DNA from: Locusta migratoria
Lineage: Eukaryota; Arthropoda; Insecta; Orthoptera; Acrididae
DNA length: 64,000 nt
NCBI GenBank assembly: GCA_026315105.1
Contig: CM048745.1
Coordinates: 282,949,747-283,013,746, forward strand
Direction: 5' to 3'
Shown here: positions 33,694 through 45,526 of the stretch, in pieces
How positions within the stretch are numbered: position 1 is the first letter of the stretch
Layout: each line of letters opens with the position of its first letter
Made by a program: the position numbers and the translations under genes
Notes under the pieces: model-generated
Databases searched by the model: none
What the model saw: the letters and a program-made list of their open reading frames with translations, nothing else
Told to the model about the DNA's origin: nothing

Positions 33694-34720
33694 ATGGCGC
33701 CGAACCCACGCGCTGGCGTCGCCAGGGAGCTGCGGCCAGCTCTGCTGCTGTCTGCACTGTCTGGGGTCACGCCGTGCCGACCCGCGGGGTCCCCGCTCGC
33801 CGTCTGCTACCGATTCTACAGCCTCTCCGTGCTGGCGCTGGTCCTATACCTGGGCTACGGCGCGATGCTCGAGGTGTACCACATACGGAACTACGAGCCG
33901 TGGCACCGCTGGTTCCTGCCGGGCTCAGTCGCCTGCTTCTTCGTAACCGTAACCACACCCTCCGTCATGATCCACTGCTGGAGCCGCAGTAAGAAATCAT
34001 TTGAGCAACTGGTCCAAGACATCCGCGTACCGGACGCCCTGTTTGACTGTGTCACGAGCGCAGGTGTCGACAAACTGAGGATCTTCCTCATTACTGTGTC
34101 GTATCTAATTTTCTTCGTCGCGGTTGTTACCCTCGGCTACTTTTGCGCCGTTCGGCAGCGATTCCTCGCAGCTATCCTCGCTGACAGTTTCTTGTTATTT
34201 CTGGCGGTACTGCAGTTTTTGGCGCTTTGTGTGGTCCTCTGCAGGAACTTCCAGTCTCTCAACTCCGCACTGTATTCAGGTTTATCTTGTGAGTACCCAC
34301 AGCGTGGACGACTGGACTTATCAACTATGTTGAGATCTGTAGACCACTCCATTTTCACAGTCAACCAGTGCCACCTCACTCAGAGACTGTTACTAGCACC
34401 ACGTAAGCGACTACCTGAGATTCAACTTTACCACATGACGTTAAGCTGTGTGACCTCCTCTTTGAATGATGTCTACGCAGTGATAATTGCTGTATTTATA
34501 ATACAGCACCTTATAACGACCATCATGTTCGTGTACTATTTAATTACACTATTTCTGGGGGGAAATGAGGTCTTAGCAGTTGAAATGGTATTTACAATAT
34601 GCAGCATCGTAGTACTATTTCTACAAATGACTTCCTTAGTTGTTACCTGTCAGTTGACGTCATCGGAAGCAAATAAGACGGCTACGTACGCCGAGCAATT
34701 GCTAACAAGGAACATTGCAG
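33694..34720 (+). CDS. gustatory receptor Gr-B, exon 1 (start to TM6)
   Basis: A paralogue of Gr-A: a predicted seven-transmembrane gustatory receptor channel of the chemosensory neuron membrane. This exon codes 342 residues plus one base. With exon 2 (45345-45526) the protein is 402 aa. Hydrophobic segments follow the Gr-A order: YRFYSLSVLALVLYLGY (TM1), WFLPGSVACFFVTVTTPSVM (TM2), RIFLITVSYLIFFVAVVTLG (TM3), an FLAAILADSF...LCVV segment (TM4), YAVIIAVFIIQHLITTIMF (TM5) and VFTICSIVVLFLQMTSLVVT (TM6). The ATG context gcgATGGCGCC is the same as in the paralogues. The donor at 34720|34721 (gcag|gtttgt) matches Gr-A exactly. No stop or frameshift is seen. The ligand is unknown. Confidence 0.92.
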
Positions 34721-34773
34721 GTTTGTAGACGTTCACCTTACTACTGTAACATTACTGCTGTGAATTATCTTAC

Positions 34774-34964
34774 GCCGGCCGCGGTGGCCGAGGAGACTGA
34801 GACGCTCCAGCTACGGTCTGCACGGCCACTACGGTCGGGGGTTCGAATCCCCCCTCAGGCATGGATATTTGTGCCGTCCTAGTTCGTAAGTAGTTCATAA
34901 GTAGTTTGTAAGTTTAGGGACTGATGACCCCGTAGTTAAGTCCCATAAGCTGTACAGACATTTG
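34774..34964 (+). mobile_element. tRNA-derived SINE (family 1), full length
   Basis: Sense copy 54 bp into the Gr-B intron. Perfect 11-bp target-site duplications AATTATCTTAC at 34763-34773 and 34965-34975. Confidence 0.95.
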
Positions 34965-34975
34965 AATTATCTTAC

Positions 34976-35439
34976 GAAGGGATCTTCAGAACTAGGAAAT
35001 TCAGTTCGGAATGCGCCTTTACAGGTCAGTAGTATACCTCAAGGGTGGTTTTAAGCGCAACTCATGAATATGTTATATACTACGTGAAGAAACATCGGTG
35101 CAGCCAGGCGGGTTAGTTCACTGTAGCATGTAGGACTGTCACGTAGCTGATCTGCCTCAAGGACATACTGTATCTTTAATTTTGATTATTTGTTTAAACA
35201 TTATAATTTGAAAATAAATGAATCGACTTAAGGTGCTATTAATCATGCTAATTTAATTTTGTTTATAAAATGGCTGTCACAGCTACTTAAAATTTGAATT
35301 TCAATGTTTTCTTTTTTTAAAGTCGAATAAAGCCTGATTCATTGTACTGGAGGTAAATTAAAAAGTTAATTACTAATTTTAAAAAATTTGCTGTTATCTT
35401 CATTTATCAATTTTGTATTTTATGTGAAAGCACCAGAGT
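34976..35439. other. intronic DNA, nothing recognised
   Basis: AT-rich, no repeat shared with other parts of the window was noticed. Confidence 0.5.
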
Positions 35440-37135
35440 ACTAACAGTCATAAAAAGCATTGAAATTCAAAGAAGTGGTATCGACAGCAATTGAAAGTTT
35501 TATACCTAATAAATTAATAAAAGAAGGAGGCGAACCCCTTGGTACACAAAACAGGTTAGGACACTATTGGAAAAGCAAAGGAAAAGGCATACTAAATTTA
35601 AACGAACACGAAATCCCCAGGATTTGCGATTGTACTCAGAAGCTCGAAATTTAGCGAGGATTTCAATGCGAGATGCCTACAACATTTATCACAACGAAAC
35701 TCTTTCTCGTAATTTGACTGAAAACCCAAAGAGATTTTGGTCATATGTTAAATATACTCGGGGCAAATCACAAACGATACCTTCACTACGTGATAGTAAT
35801 GGCGATCGTGCCGATGACAGCGTTACTAAAGCAGAGTTACTAAACTTAGCTTTTAGAAACTCATTCACCAAAGAAGACGAAACCAATATTCCAGATTTCG
35901 AATTACGAACAGATGCCGTAATGAGTAACATAGAAGTAGATATCATCGGAGTACTGCAGCAACTAAAATCACTTAATAAGAACAAGTCTTCTGGTCCGGA
36001 TTGTATACCCATTAGATTTCTATCTGATTATGCTGAAGCGATAGCTCCTTACTTAACAGTCATATACAACCGCTCTCTCATAGAAGGATCTGTACCAAAA
36101 GATTGGAAAGTTGCACAGGTCACACCTATATTCAAGAAAGGCAGTAGGAGTAACCCACTAAACTACAGGCCTATTTCATTGACGTCAATTTGCAGCAGGG
36201 TTTTGGAACATATCCTGTATTCAAATATTATGAATTATCTCTATTGACCCAAGGTCAACACGGATTTAGAAAATATCGTTCATGCGAAACACAACTAGCT
36301 CTATATTCACACGAAGTGATGGGTGCTATCGACAAAGGTTCGCAAATCGATTCCATATTTCTTGATTTCCAGAAAGCTTTTGACACCGTACCTCACAAAC
36401 GGCTTTTAATCAAATTGCGTGGTTATGGTATATCGCCTCTAATTCGTGATTGGATAGGGGAATTTCTGTCAGAGAGGACACAGTTCGTAGTAATCGATGG
36501 TAAGGCATCGACTAAAACACAGGTGATATCGGGCATTCCATAGGGTAGTGTTATTGGTCCTCTGCTGTTCCTTATTTACATAAACGATTTAGGGGAAAAT
36601 CTAAGTAGCTCTCTTAGGTTGTTTGCAGATGACGCCGTCATTTACCGTCTAGTAAAATCATCTGAAGATCAAAACCAACTGCAGAACGATCTGAATAAGA
36701 TATCAGTATGGTGTAAAAATTGGCAATTGACTCTAAATAATGACAAGTGTGAAGTCGTCCACATGAGTACGAAAAGAAATCCGTTAAACTTTGTTTACAA
36801 CATAAATCAATCAAATGTGAAGGCCGTAAACTCCACAAAATACCTAGGAATCACTATTACTTCAGACTTAAACTGGAAAGAACACGTAGATAATATCGTG
36901 GGAAAGGCGAACCAGAGACTGCGTTTTATTGGCAGAACCCTTAAAAGATGCAATAGAACTACTAAAGAAACTGCATACACTGCGCTTGTCCGTCCATTTT
37001 TGGAGTATTGCAGCCCAGTGTGGGATCCTTATCAGGTAGGTTTGACGGAGGACATCGAAAGAGTCCAAAGAAGGGCAGCTCGTTTCGTATTGTCACGATA
37101 AATGTGATATGCAGAGTATCCCATGTAGATGTAGA
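35440..37135 (+). mobile_element. jockey/CR1/L2-like LINE, damaged
   Basis: Same subfamily as 13805-16160, sense orientation in the Gr-B intron. Frames 35567-36247, 36190-36543 and 36619-37101 cover the RT: NYRPISLTS, QHGFRKYRSCETQ, FLDFQKAFDTVPH, LRLFADDAVIY. Damage includes a frameshift with a small deletion near 36235-36245, a TAG in place of the Gln of PQGS (SGIP then stop, about 36541), and loss of roughly 290 bp before the 3' end at about 37098. The end is catgtagatgtag. Confidence 0.88.
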
Positions 37136-37196
37136 AAACAAAAAATATTTTGGCGTCTTGCACAGTTTATAAATGACGATTAATAAAGCAACGACC

Positions 37197-37223
37197 TTTT
37201 TTTTTTTTTTTTTTTTTTTTTTT
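37197..37223. repeat. poly(T), 27 bases
   Basis: Uninterrupted T run between the LINE 3' end and the pogo-like relic. It could be an antisense poly(A) tail. Confidence 0.9.
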
Positions 37224-37240
37224 CGAAGATGTATTGACAA

Positions 37241-38235
37241 TCATAGTTTGTTGATATTACTGACAACTTCTCTTTCATCAAAAATTTGCAATGACAGTTG
37301 ATGATGGACTATTGGTTGTATCTTTATACAGTCGTCACGAGTACTGATTTCTCTGTTTCTTTCAAGAAGAAAACGGAATTTTGTAGACGCTTTATCAGAT
37401 TTTTTACTTGCCTGTAAAAATAAACGTCGCATGATTGAATAAGTGGAGTAAATTTCGGAGGAATCACTTTAATTGTACATATTGGTGATTTCTCGTCATC
37501 CTGGAAGATTTCGTCGTATATTTCAGGCTTTGCTTTTCCAACACAAGAGTGATTAACAGAAACCGTTCTTGTCCCACAATAATACTTCAAACAACGCTTT
37601 AGAAAGTCAGTATATAGTTCTGTCGTTAGCTTCCCAGATTTGGAAGACGTTATTACGACGTTTTTATACTTCTCCTCGTATTCATTTACTGTTTTTTGAA
37701 CTCGGGGGCCAAAGTTACCGAATACTTGCGGTAGAACGTTTCCAGATAAAATGTTCAAATGTTTGTAAAGCTTATGGGACTTAAACTTACAGACTACTTA
37801 TGAAGTAACTTATACTAAAGACAACACAAACATCCATGCCCGATGGAGGATTCGAACCTTCGACGAGAGTTTTCCAGATAGAGTAAGAGTATATTGACCA
37901 GTATAAGTATCCGCTACTTTATTCATGCCATGTCTTTGTTCAGAAATATTTTTGCTTCATTTGGCAGCCAGAGTTCTTTTGGACACCGACTGATACTGAC
38001 ATCCTGGAAAGAAAAAACAACCGAAATTGACGAATTTTGTCAGAGAATCGTAAAAATCGAAAGCAAAATTAATTTTTTAAATAACCGCCAATAAATACCT
38101 GTCTGGTCATTGTTGATAACACACTCTTTGTTAACTTTTTCGCTGTTTCGCAATGTTTCCTGTAGGTAGAATCGAACGCAATGGCGAGTGAACACGCTAT
38201 TGCCCAAGCTACTCCACCACATACAATTCGTCATC
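37241..38235 (-). pseudogene. pogo/Tigger-like DDE transposase relic
   Basis: The minus frame 37758-37324 reads VVITSSKSGKLTTELYTDFL, KRCLKYYCGTRTVSVNHSCV and VIPPKFTPLIQSCDVYFYRQ. These match the DDE_1 core of pogo/Tigger transposases: SGKxT, then the DSWSGH region (here altered to VNHSCV), then IPPxxTxxxQPLDVxxx (QSCDVYF here). Farther upstream VINNDQTGI resembles the first Asp motif (N-x-DQTG). A C-terminal piece follows in another frame (QPIVHHQLSLQIF). The catalytic D of the second motif is not preserved, frames are broken, and an SINE is inserted. Confidence 0.75.
37749..37870 (-). mobile_element. SINE family 1, internally and 5'-shortened
   Basis: Antisense copy lacking part of the tail and the upper head, ending in a worn B-box region (ggattcgaaccttcgac). 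Perfect 10-bp target-site duplications TTTCCAGATA at 37739-37748 and 37871-37880. Confidence 0.9.
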
Positions 38236-38239
38236 TTTC

Positions 38240-39905
38240 AACTATACGAACTGCAATTAAAACTTTAGAGCCGTATTTGTCGGATTTTTCTGGCTAGTGC
38301 GCTTTGATACTCCTATGAGAGGATACCCTTGAAGTATACTACTAGTGTGCAAAGTCTCATCTCGAACTAAATTTCCGCGGTCTGAATGCTGAATGTCCCC
38401 TTGTTAGTTACACTGAAATAGTGTTAGTAAAATTTTCATTACAAAAATCACTTCCAAATGCATTGTATGGCTAGTGTACATATTGTCATGAGCTTTATTG
38501 ATCTGAACCGCTTGACTACTATTCCATGTAAGTAATATGGCCATTGTGATTCAAGAATTATTTATTTACTTTTGTCACTCTCCCACCTATGACATCGCAT
38601 TCCATACTACTTTTTCTATAATAGCGATGGCAGCACCCATGCCACTTACATCATCACTGTTGTCAATGATACTCGTTTTATCATCGTCATTGGACAAACC
38701 ACGGCTTCTCCTGCCTCTTCCCCGTATATAAATGATCACTTCAAGAAATCTGTGTCTAAAGAAATAAACAATCCGGAAGTATTAAACGTTGTATTAAATG
38801 TTTATCGTTCCCTACTAATAAATCATAGCTTGTGTTACACCAGTAGAAAATACATGCCAGATATACTGAATTACAAACTCCACAGAATTTTTCACTTCAA
38901 AATCTCTTTGCTAGTAACCATCGACTGTCAGCCCCTCACGACAAGACCATTTTACACTCTTTTTCTCTGTGCATTCTGACTTGTCTTTCTGTTCGTAGGC
39001 CAACATATTCGGTGACAAGTTCTCAATTCAGTTTGTTTTCATTCTTTTCCTGTGTAATGTTGAATTTTTATTTACGGCAAAACTTGAAGTTCGAAACGAC
39101 GTATGAGCTCTGTTTCTTATACCATCGCAAATACCAGATCAACTTTGTCACTACGTGGAAGCAACACTGTTGCACCCCGACAACACATCTAGAGCCTCTT
39201 ATTGTTAGTTTCAGTGCCGAGTGGTGTATTATCCGTTATAGTCAGCAGCAGCGGCAACACTCAATACCTGTTCCATTCTCGTCACTTCATATGAGGCTGT
39301 GATCTTTGTCATCGCGCTATGTCCTAAATAAAGCTGGTTGTGATATCTCTGGTCCTCCTTGTAGTTGCATTTCCTATGACAATAGTGTATATTATCAGTG
39401 TATTGATTTCATTTCATTTCAGTTACGATGCAAACTAATCGAAACATTTATCGATCCAGTAACACAGAAATTTGTATTGAATTTCCTCTGTTGTTGGAAT
39501 ATTACAATATTTTTCGCAAGTGATTTATTTTCCTGCTTTGATGCAAGCAGATAAATGTGATATATGTTTAGTTTAAGTTCTTTACCACCGCCTAAAGTAA
39601 TTTGTTCGCATATTTTAATGATGAAGAATGGTTGCTGTTTTAGTTCAAAATGTGGAAAATGAGTAAGGTCTGTAGTCCACGTTGCAGCTTGTATGTGCAG
39701 TGCCATGATTCTTCCAGACACGTATGGCGGACCTCTTGGAAGTGAAATTGTGGTTTTTTATTTTAAAATAAGGACTCATTTTCACTCTCAGCTATTATAC
39801 ATAGCTGCCCAGTGAATCATCTCATGCAGTCGCTATGTCTGTACAATTTAAACTCGCAATCTCTTCGATTATTGACGTATTGTGTATACCAATGTATCTG
39901 ATCAG
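38240..39905. other. intronic DNA, nothing recognised
   Basis: Many short frames up to 100 codons on both strands but no family resemblance and no repeat match inside the window. Confidence 0.5.
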
Positions 39906-40207
39906 AGTGGTGTTGTTGTGGTCTTAAGTCCGGAGACTTGTTTGATGCAGCTCTCCACAATACCCTATCCTGAGCAAGCCTCTTTAACTCCAACCTACAT
40001 CTGTTCGAATCTGCTTACTGTATCCATCTCTTGGTCTTCCTCTGCGGTTTTTACCCCACACACTTCCCTCTAACGCTAAATTCACAATTCCTTGATGTCT
40101 AAGAATGTGTCCTACCAGTCCCTTCTTTTAGTCAAGGTATGCCAGAAGTTCCTTTTCTCCTCATTTCTGTTCAGTACCTCCTCATTAGTTACGCGATCCA
40201 CCCTCCT
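39906..40207 (-). mobile_element. RTE-type LINE, 3' end only
   Basis: Antisense piece matching the last ~300 bp of the element at 50525-53812: gttgttgtggtcttaagtcc, ggagacttgtttgatgcagc, tctgcggtttttaccccaca. Strongly 5'-truncated. Confidence 0.88.
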
Positions 40208-41618
40208 AATCAGAGTATGGGAGAATAATACGGATGCAAATAGCAACAGATTCGAAGAAGAATTCCATATAAACATAGATTCAAAACGAAACGTCCAATT
40301 GTAAATAAATTAAATTTGACATTCTCATGTTTGCATTCGGTCAAGACACTATTGAATAGTTTAAATAGTGGGTGCGCACCGAATATGCATCAACTTTCAT
40401 GGTCAGAAAGAAAGCAGAACACCTTCAAAGTCTAAAGATAGAAAGTTGATATTCACAGGACATGCAAGGTCTACATTGGAAGTTTCTTTTGTGTGTTACT
40501 AAATAGCTTGTAAGTTTATTGCTTAATGATTGTGAGTTATTAAATAGCTTAATCTGAGAAGCTCTGCAGGTTCCAAAGTGGTTATTCTAATAATACACAC
40601 CAGAAACAGCCTGTCGGCAGAGACTTAAAATGAAACTGGAAACGGAACGCACACCAGTCCCAGATGGGAACAGCCAAATCTGATTAAGATCTAATTAAAC
40701 TTGAAGGGGGGGGTGCTGAAGAAAACAGAGAATTTAATTAATAATCTATGTATTCTGAAAACGCTTATGAAATGGAGAGACCAGATTAAAACAATAACAG
40801 CATACACCTCACACATTTAAAAGGGAAGATTGACAGTAAAATTAACAACCGGCCCGTTTGATTGCCCACCTTTTATGAAATTTACTTATTAAGAAAATAG
40901 GGGTAGATGCGGGTGAGTAGACCCACATTCATTCATATGCACTCGCCAAAGCTTACGTGACACTCAAACAGCGGCCGGCATCTGCAGCAGTGGAATATTA
41001 GAGGAGATCAGCTAGCTTGAAACACGCACACACATTAAAATAAGAAAACTTGATTCCGATATGCCGAAATTTGGACACGTGGTTGATCACCGGTTCCTGT
41101 ACTGGTTCAACTCACAAAATCTCAAAATGAGAAATAAATAGGAATAAAATCATCACACACGGAATAATACGGAATAATGAATAAATATAACCGAATTGCT
41201 AACATGATTCGCCTGAGGGGCACTAAAGCAACTTGATGACCGGTATCGGATTCACAATAGCCAGTCCACGTCGTATAACTCACAGACAAAGGAAGTTCGT
41301 TACAATTTAAATAATTTACAACGTAAATTATCGCGAAAGAAAGATAGTTGATTTGCACTGCTTAATCATAGTTACGAAACAGACTAATCATTATTAAAGA
41401 ATGAAATACTAATAATAACTAAAAGAAGAAAGCGCACGCGACTAGACTATCATTACCACACGTTAGATAATAAATTTTGACCACTACAGACGGTAGCTCT
41501 AATTGAAATATTTATCGCGTATCCCGCGCGAAATACTGGAATGATTTAAGACTGCTGCGAACATTATCACTCGAAATCTAACACCACAGTAAGAAAATGT
41601 TGGCAGAATGCCTAAGCC
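40208..41618. other. intronic DNA, nothing recognised
   Basis: No open frame above 80 codons and no clear repeat. Confidence 0.5.
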
Positions 41619-41639
41619 ATGGAGTGCTCCGGGCTACCA

Positions 41640-41910
41640 ATCTCGAGCGAGTTTATAGTGGTAGCGGGGGGGGGGGGGGGGGGTAGTCCAGAGCGCGAGC
41701 CTTCCCCAAACGGCCGGAAGGAGAGGGTTAGCTCTGGTACACAAAACCATCATTGCAGGTTGCTACTCAAGAGGTACTTTGGGTCAAGTATAGCATTGCT
41801 GCAGAAGCGTGGGCCACAGCAGACGATACTTCGAATACAGACTTACAGGGATGTAACTAGCGTGTCTGCAGAGTGCGGGGGGGGGGGGGGGGGGCAGCAC
41901 TTTATATCAA
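41640..41910. repeat. two G18 runs about 210 bp apart
   Basis: Runs of 18 G at 41666-41683 and 41877-41894, each following gc and in a GC-richer block. They make a Gly-rich open frame that is unlikely to be coding. They could form G-quadruplexes; sequence length here may be unreliable. Confidence 0.75.
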
Positions 41911-42745
41911 TACGGCGATGTGAAAGGCTAGAGACATATTCCACGCACACGATCATTCAGGGGGTGATGTTAGTCAGGGAGGACACAATTTAACATATAA
42001 AATAATACGAATTATTGAAAGAACCAGTCGCGATGATATTGGGGCGTCATGTAATGGTTCATAAAAAAAGTCACATAGTTGTATAGCAACATAATAAAGA
42101 GAATTGACTCACTTATTAACATGAAGCAGGTTCACAGCAATATGTGGATGTGTTTCAACATTAGTATGTTCTGCAAAAATGATGCCAACATCATTATCAT
42201 GGCGCAATAGCATCTACCTTCATAATTTGCGTCGTTGTCGCTATGAACCGAAGATAATGGATCACTGTGACTTGACCCAACGCCTGTGTTTTCTGCATCA
42301 ATAAACTACTACTGTTGTGGACTATTGCACTGTGTGTTTTAGAATGTTTTTATGTAATGTACAGTTCAAATTTGTTTTGATGGCAGACTAAATGCCTAAC
42401 ACCAATGGGCGCATATGAATGTCCTCCAGATGGCTCAACTAATGTTATAAATATCTGAGACCGACGTAAAGTTTAGTTGAATAACATTAAAAGCGTTCTA
42501 GGCACTGTGCAACATTGACATATTTCCAAGGTTAGCACAGTGTTACACTTATTGTAGAAAGCAGCTTAGGAATTTGTAGTTGGAGGGGGGCAAGAGGGGA
42601 AGGGAATCGAACGGGGAGAAGGGGAAAATATGGCATAAACTGTGTTTAATGAGGTATAGGACAGAGAGTGGGAATGTATAAGGGGTATGTGGAAACAGTA
42701 GATTACTGTAGGTTGAGACCTGGATAATTTTGTAACTGGAGAACA
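41911..42745. other. intronic DNA, nothing recognised
   Basis: Unique-looking sequence without open frames of note; one A/G-rich block at 42570-42700. Confidence 0.5.
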
Positions 42746-42885
42746 TGTTGTTGTTGTGGTCTTCAGTCCGCAGACTGGTTTGATGCAACTCTCCACGCTA
42801 CCCTGTCCTGTGCAAGTCTCTTCATCTGAGAATACGTTCGGCAACCTACATCCTTTTGAATCTGCTTAATATATTTGTCCCTCGG
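42746..42885 (-). mobile_element. RTE-type LINE, 3' end only
   Basis: About 140 bp of the RTE 3' end in antisense: gttgttgttgtggtcttcag, agactggtttgatgcaactc, ctgtgcaagtctcttcat. Confidence 0.85.
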
Positions 42886-42889
42886 TCTC

Positions 42890-43010
42890 GGTAGCAGAAA
42901 CTGCAAGAGAGGCTCTCTGTATCGCGGTACGGGCTCCTGTCAAAGTTCAGAGAGTGAACGTTTCCTGAAGAGTCGACGTACGTATACCTCACGAAACGGT
43001 GCATTTGAAA
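42890..43010 (+). mobile_element. LINE fragment (30.0 kb subfamily)
   Basis: gcaagagaggctctctgt...gcggtacgggctcctg...caaagtt resembles the sense strand of the LINE at 30017-30787 (RESLCSSVRAFAKF region), about 75% by eye. Very short. Confidence 0.45.
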
Positions 43011-43603
43011 AAATGAAATCAAATTTACAAGAATTTTGAAGGTTACAAATAACAAGGAATACCAGATTGTGATTCCAAAAAGGATTTCATTAATTTACTA
43101 TACTTGGAATCTAGCGAAATCGTAACACGGCATTGAAATTTAAAGAGGTAAATTACAATATACCATCTGCTCAGGACTAGCTTGTTGGTACACGCCCTTG
43201 GAACATAAACAAGATAGCACATTGCCGAGGAGCAAACAAGCTCTAGTCTCGGCCAGTCGACCGCCACGTGTACAAATATTACACAGTTCATTCAAACAGA
43301 GATTTACTACATGAAGCAACCCACTCAAAAGCAATTCTGAAAGGCGAAATGGACCAAAAGGAAATAGAAATGATATGAAGAAAGAAAACCTGTTAATTAC
43401 AACTGTTCGAGTATAGGTAACTCTGGAGGAGGGGAAAATGCTGAACCATTAAATATACGACCACGCCTGGTATAGCAACCAGGACCTGAAAGGGCATGAA
43501 GCCACCGTAAAAGCCACTTGCTAAGCGCACATAACTTTCATAACAGAAAGCACACTACAACGGGCACCACAAATATAACAAAGGCGCACGAACAGATAGC
43601 TGA
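43011..43603. other. intronic DNA, nothing recognised
   Basis: Short frames only. Confidence 0.5.
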
Positions 43604-44655
43604 AGTTGTTGTTGTTGTGGTCTTCAGTTCCGGAGACTGGTTTGATGCAGCTCTCCACCATAACCTATCCTGAACAAGCCTCTTCATCTCCACATAAGAA
43701 CGGCAACCTACATCTGTCTGAATCTGCTTACTGTATCCATCTCTTGGTCTTCCTCTGCGGTTTTTACCCCACACACTTCCCTCCAACGCTAAGTTCACAA
43801 TTCCTCGATGTCTCAGAAGTCTCCTACCAATCTATCCCTTCTCTTAGTCAGTATATGCCACAAACTCCTTTTCTCCCCGATTCGGTTAAGCACCTCATTA
43901 GTTACGTGATCTATCCATCTAATTTTCATCATTCGTCTTTAGCAGCAGATTTCAAAAGCTTCTTTCATCTTTTTATCTGATCTCCTTATAGTCCACGTTT
44001 CGCTCCCATACAATGCTACACTCCAGACAAAAGCTTTCAGAAAGGACTTCCTAACATTTAAATTACTATTGGATGTTAACAAGTTTCGCTTCTTTAGAAA
44101 CGCTTTTCTTCCCCTAACCATTCTGCATTTTATATCTTCTTTACTTCGGCCATCAAAAGTTATCTTGCTACCCAAATAACAAAATTCATCCACTACTTTT
44201 AATGTCTCATTACCTAATCTAATTCCTTCAGCATTGCCTGATTTTCTGACATTGCATTCCATTACCTTCGTTTTACTCTTGGTAATGTTCATCTTATATC
44301 TTCCTTTCAAGACACTGTCCATCCAATTCAATTGCTCTTCCAGATCTTTTGCGGTCTCTGACAGAATTACTATGTCTTCGGCAAACCGCAATGTTTTTAT
44401 TTCTTCTCCCTGCACTTTAATGCCCTCTCCGCATTTCTCTTTCCATGCCTTCACTGACTGCTCAATGTACAGATTGAACAACATTGGGGGAAAGGCTACA
44501 ACTCTGTCTTACTCCCTTCCCAACCTCTGCGTCCCTTTCTTGCCCTTTGACTCTAATAACCGCTGTCTGGTTTTTGTATAGGTTAAATATAACTCTTCGC
44601 TCCCTATATTTCACCCCTGATACCTTCAGAATTTGGAAGAGTGTATTCCAACATA
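43604..44655 (-). mobile_element. RTE-type LINE, 3' third with partial RT
   Basis: Antisense copy related to 50525-53812. The minus frames read WNTLFQILKVSGVKYRERR, VGKGVRQSCSLSP (QGC has become QSC), LRFAEDIVILSE (FADD has become FAED) and CYLGSKITFDGRSKEDIKCR. It ends in the gttgttgttgttgtggt microsatellite. It begins within the RT and is inactive, since both catalytic motifs are changed. Confidence 0.88.
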
Positions 44656-45344
44656 CTGGAAGGATAACTCCCATCAGTGGAGTCCACAAAACCTGGAAGA
44701 GAGAGGAGAAGGGAGAATCCAAATGACCCTGGTTGTGAAGTAAACATTGAAATGAAGCATGCTATGATCCGCTGCATATTGCGACACAGGGTGATCCACC
44801 TTGCTTTTGAGCACGTTCCACACATCCTAACCCATGCCTATGTCAGCCCCACATGTAGCCCCTCCCTGGGGGAGAACCCAGTGCAAGGCTTATCCTACTC
44901 CATCAAAGGCTAGTCCACCTGTGAAATAACTAATTCTGCTGCAACAATGGCATAGCTCTTTTTGTTGGTATGACAACCAACAAACTGTCTATCAGGATGA
45001 ACAACGACTGCTAAGCCATGGCCAAAAGCAGGGCAGACCACCCTGTAGTGCAGCAAGCAGCTGAAGATGATATGACTTATTTCAATGGTTGCTTCACATC
45101 ACAGGTAATTTCCATCCCCCCCCCCCCTCCCAGCTGTGACAAATGTTTCTGAAGGGCACGGATGCTACACAATGCTTTAGACATTTGGCAAAAGGACATA
45201 AATAAAGGAGGTGATTATACTGAAGGTGATCTGAACATCTCTGTCAATAAAGTCATTCCAGACAAAAATAATAAATGTCATTACTTTTTATCCAGGCCAA
45301 GTATAATAGAGTCACCAAAGCTAGTGTCATTTCTTTCTGCACAG
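44656..45344. repeat. intronic DNA with a probable dispersed repeat
   Basis: The block at about 44930-45115 (ccaacaaactgtctatcagg, gccatggccaaaagcagg, tttcaatggttgcttcacatc) resembles a repeat I recall from locust sequences, where it belongs to a long, probably retroelement-derived unit. A C-rich run is at 45117-45128. The last 25 bases are conserved with the Gr-A acceptor. Confidence 0.35.
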
Positions 45345-45526
45345 GTGGCGGCAGTGAAGACATCTCTCAGCAGCTGCGCCATCTGTCTCAGCAGGTGCGC
45401 CACAGCCCCGTCTCGTTCAGTGCGTGCTCCCTGTTCAGCGTGGACGGCAGGCTGCTGACTGGTTATGTGGCTGGTGTTGTCACATATGCCATCATACTCA
45501 TGCAGTTCGCCAGAGTTAGCTGTTAG
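45345..45526 (+). CDS. gustatory receptor Gr-B, exon 2 (TM7 and C terminus)
   Basis: Follows the acceptor ttctttctgcacag and ends with TAG at 45524-45526, giving 60 residues in phase with exon 1 (junction Gly). It encodes QVRHSPVSFSACSLFSVDG, then TM7 with TYAIILMQF, the Gr family's TY...QF motif. The first 118 bp differ from Gr-A exon 2 at three positions; the last 64 bp differ at about 18, including the whole tail after QF. The length equals that of Gr-A exon 2 exactly. Confidence 0.92.

Larger units (their letters stand above)
34721..45344 (+). other. Gr-B intron (10624 bp)
   Basis: Phase-1 intron at the same codon as in Gr-A, from gtttgtag to ttctttctgcacag. It contains SINEs, a LINE, a pogo-like relic, G runs and three short RTE 3' ends. 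No further receptor exon is visible. Confidence 0.85.

Noticed and set aside
33545..33992. 133- and 124-codon plus-strand open frames over the start of Gr-B
   Set aside because: They are other-frame readings of the GC-rich first exon; only the 33694 frame has receptor motifs and membrane segments.
41619..41993. 124-codon Gly-rich open frame
   Set aside because: The Gly runs come from two G18 tracts, and there is no domain or splice context.
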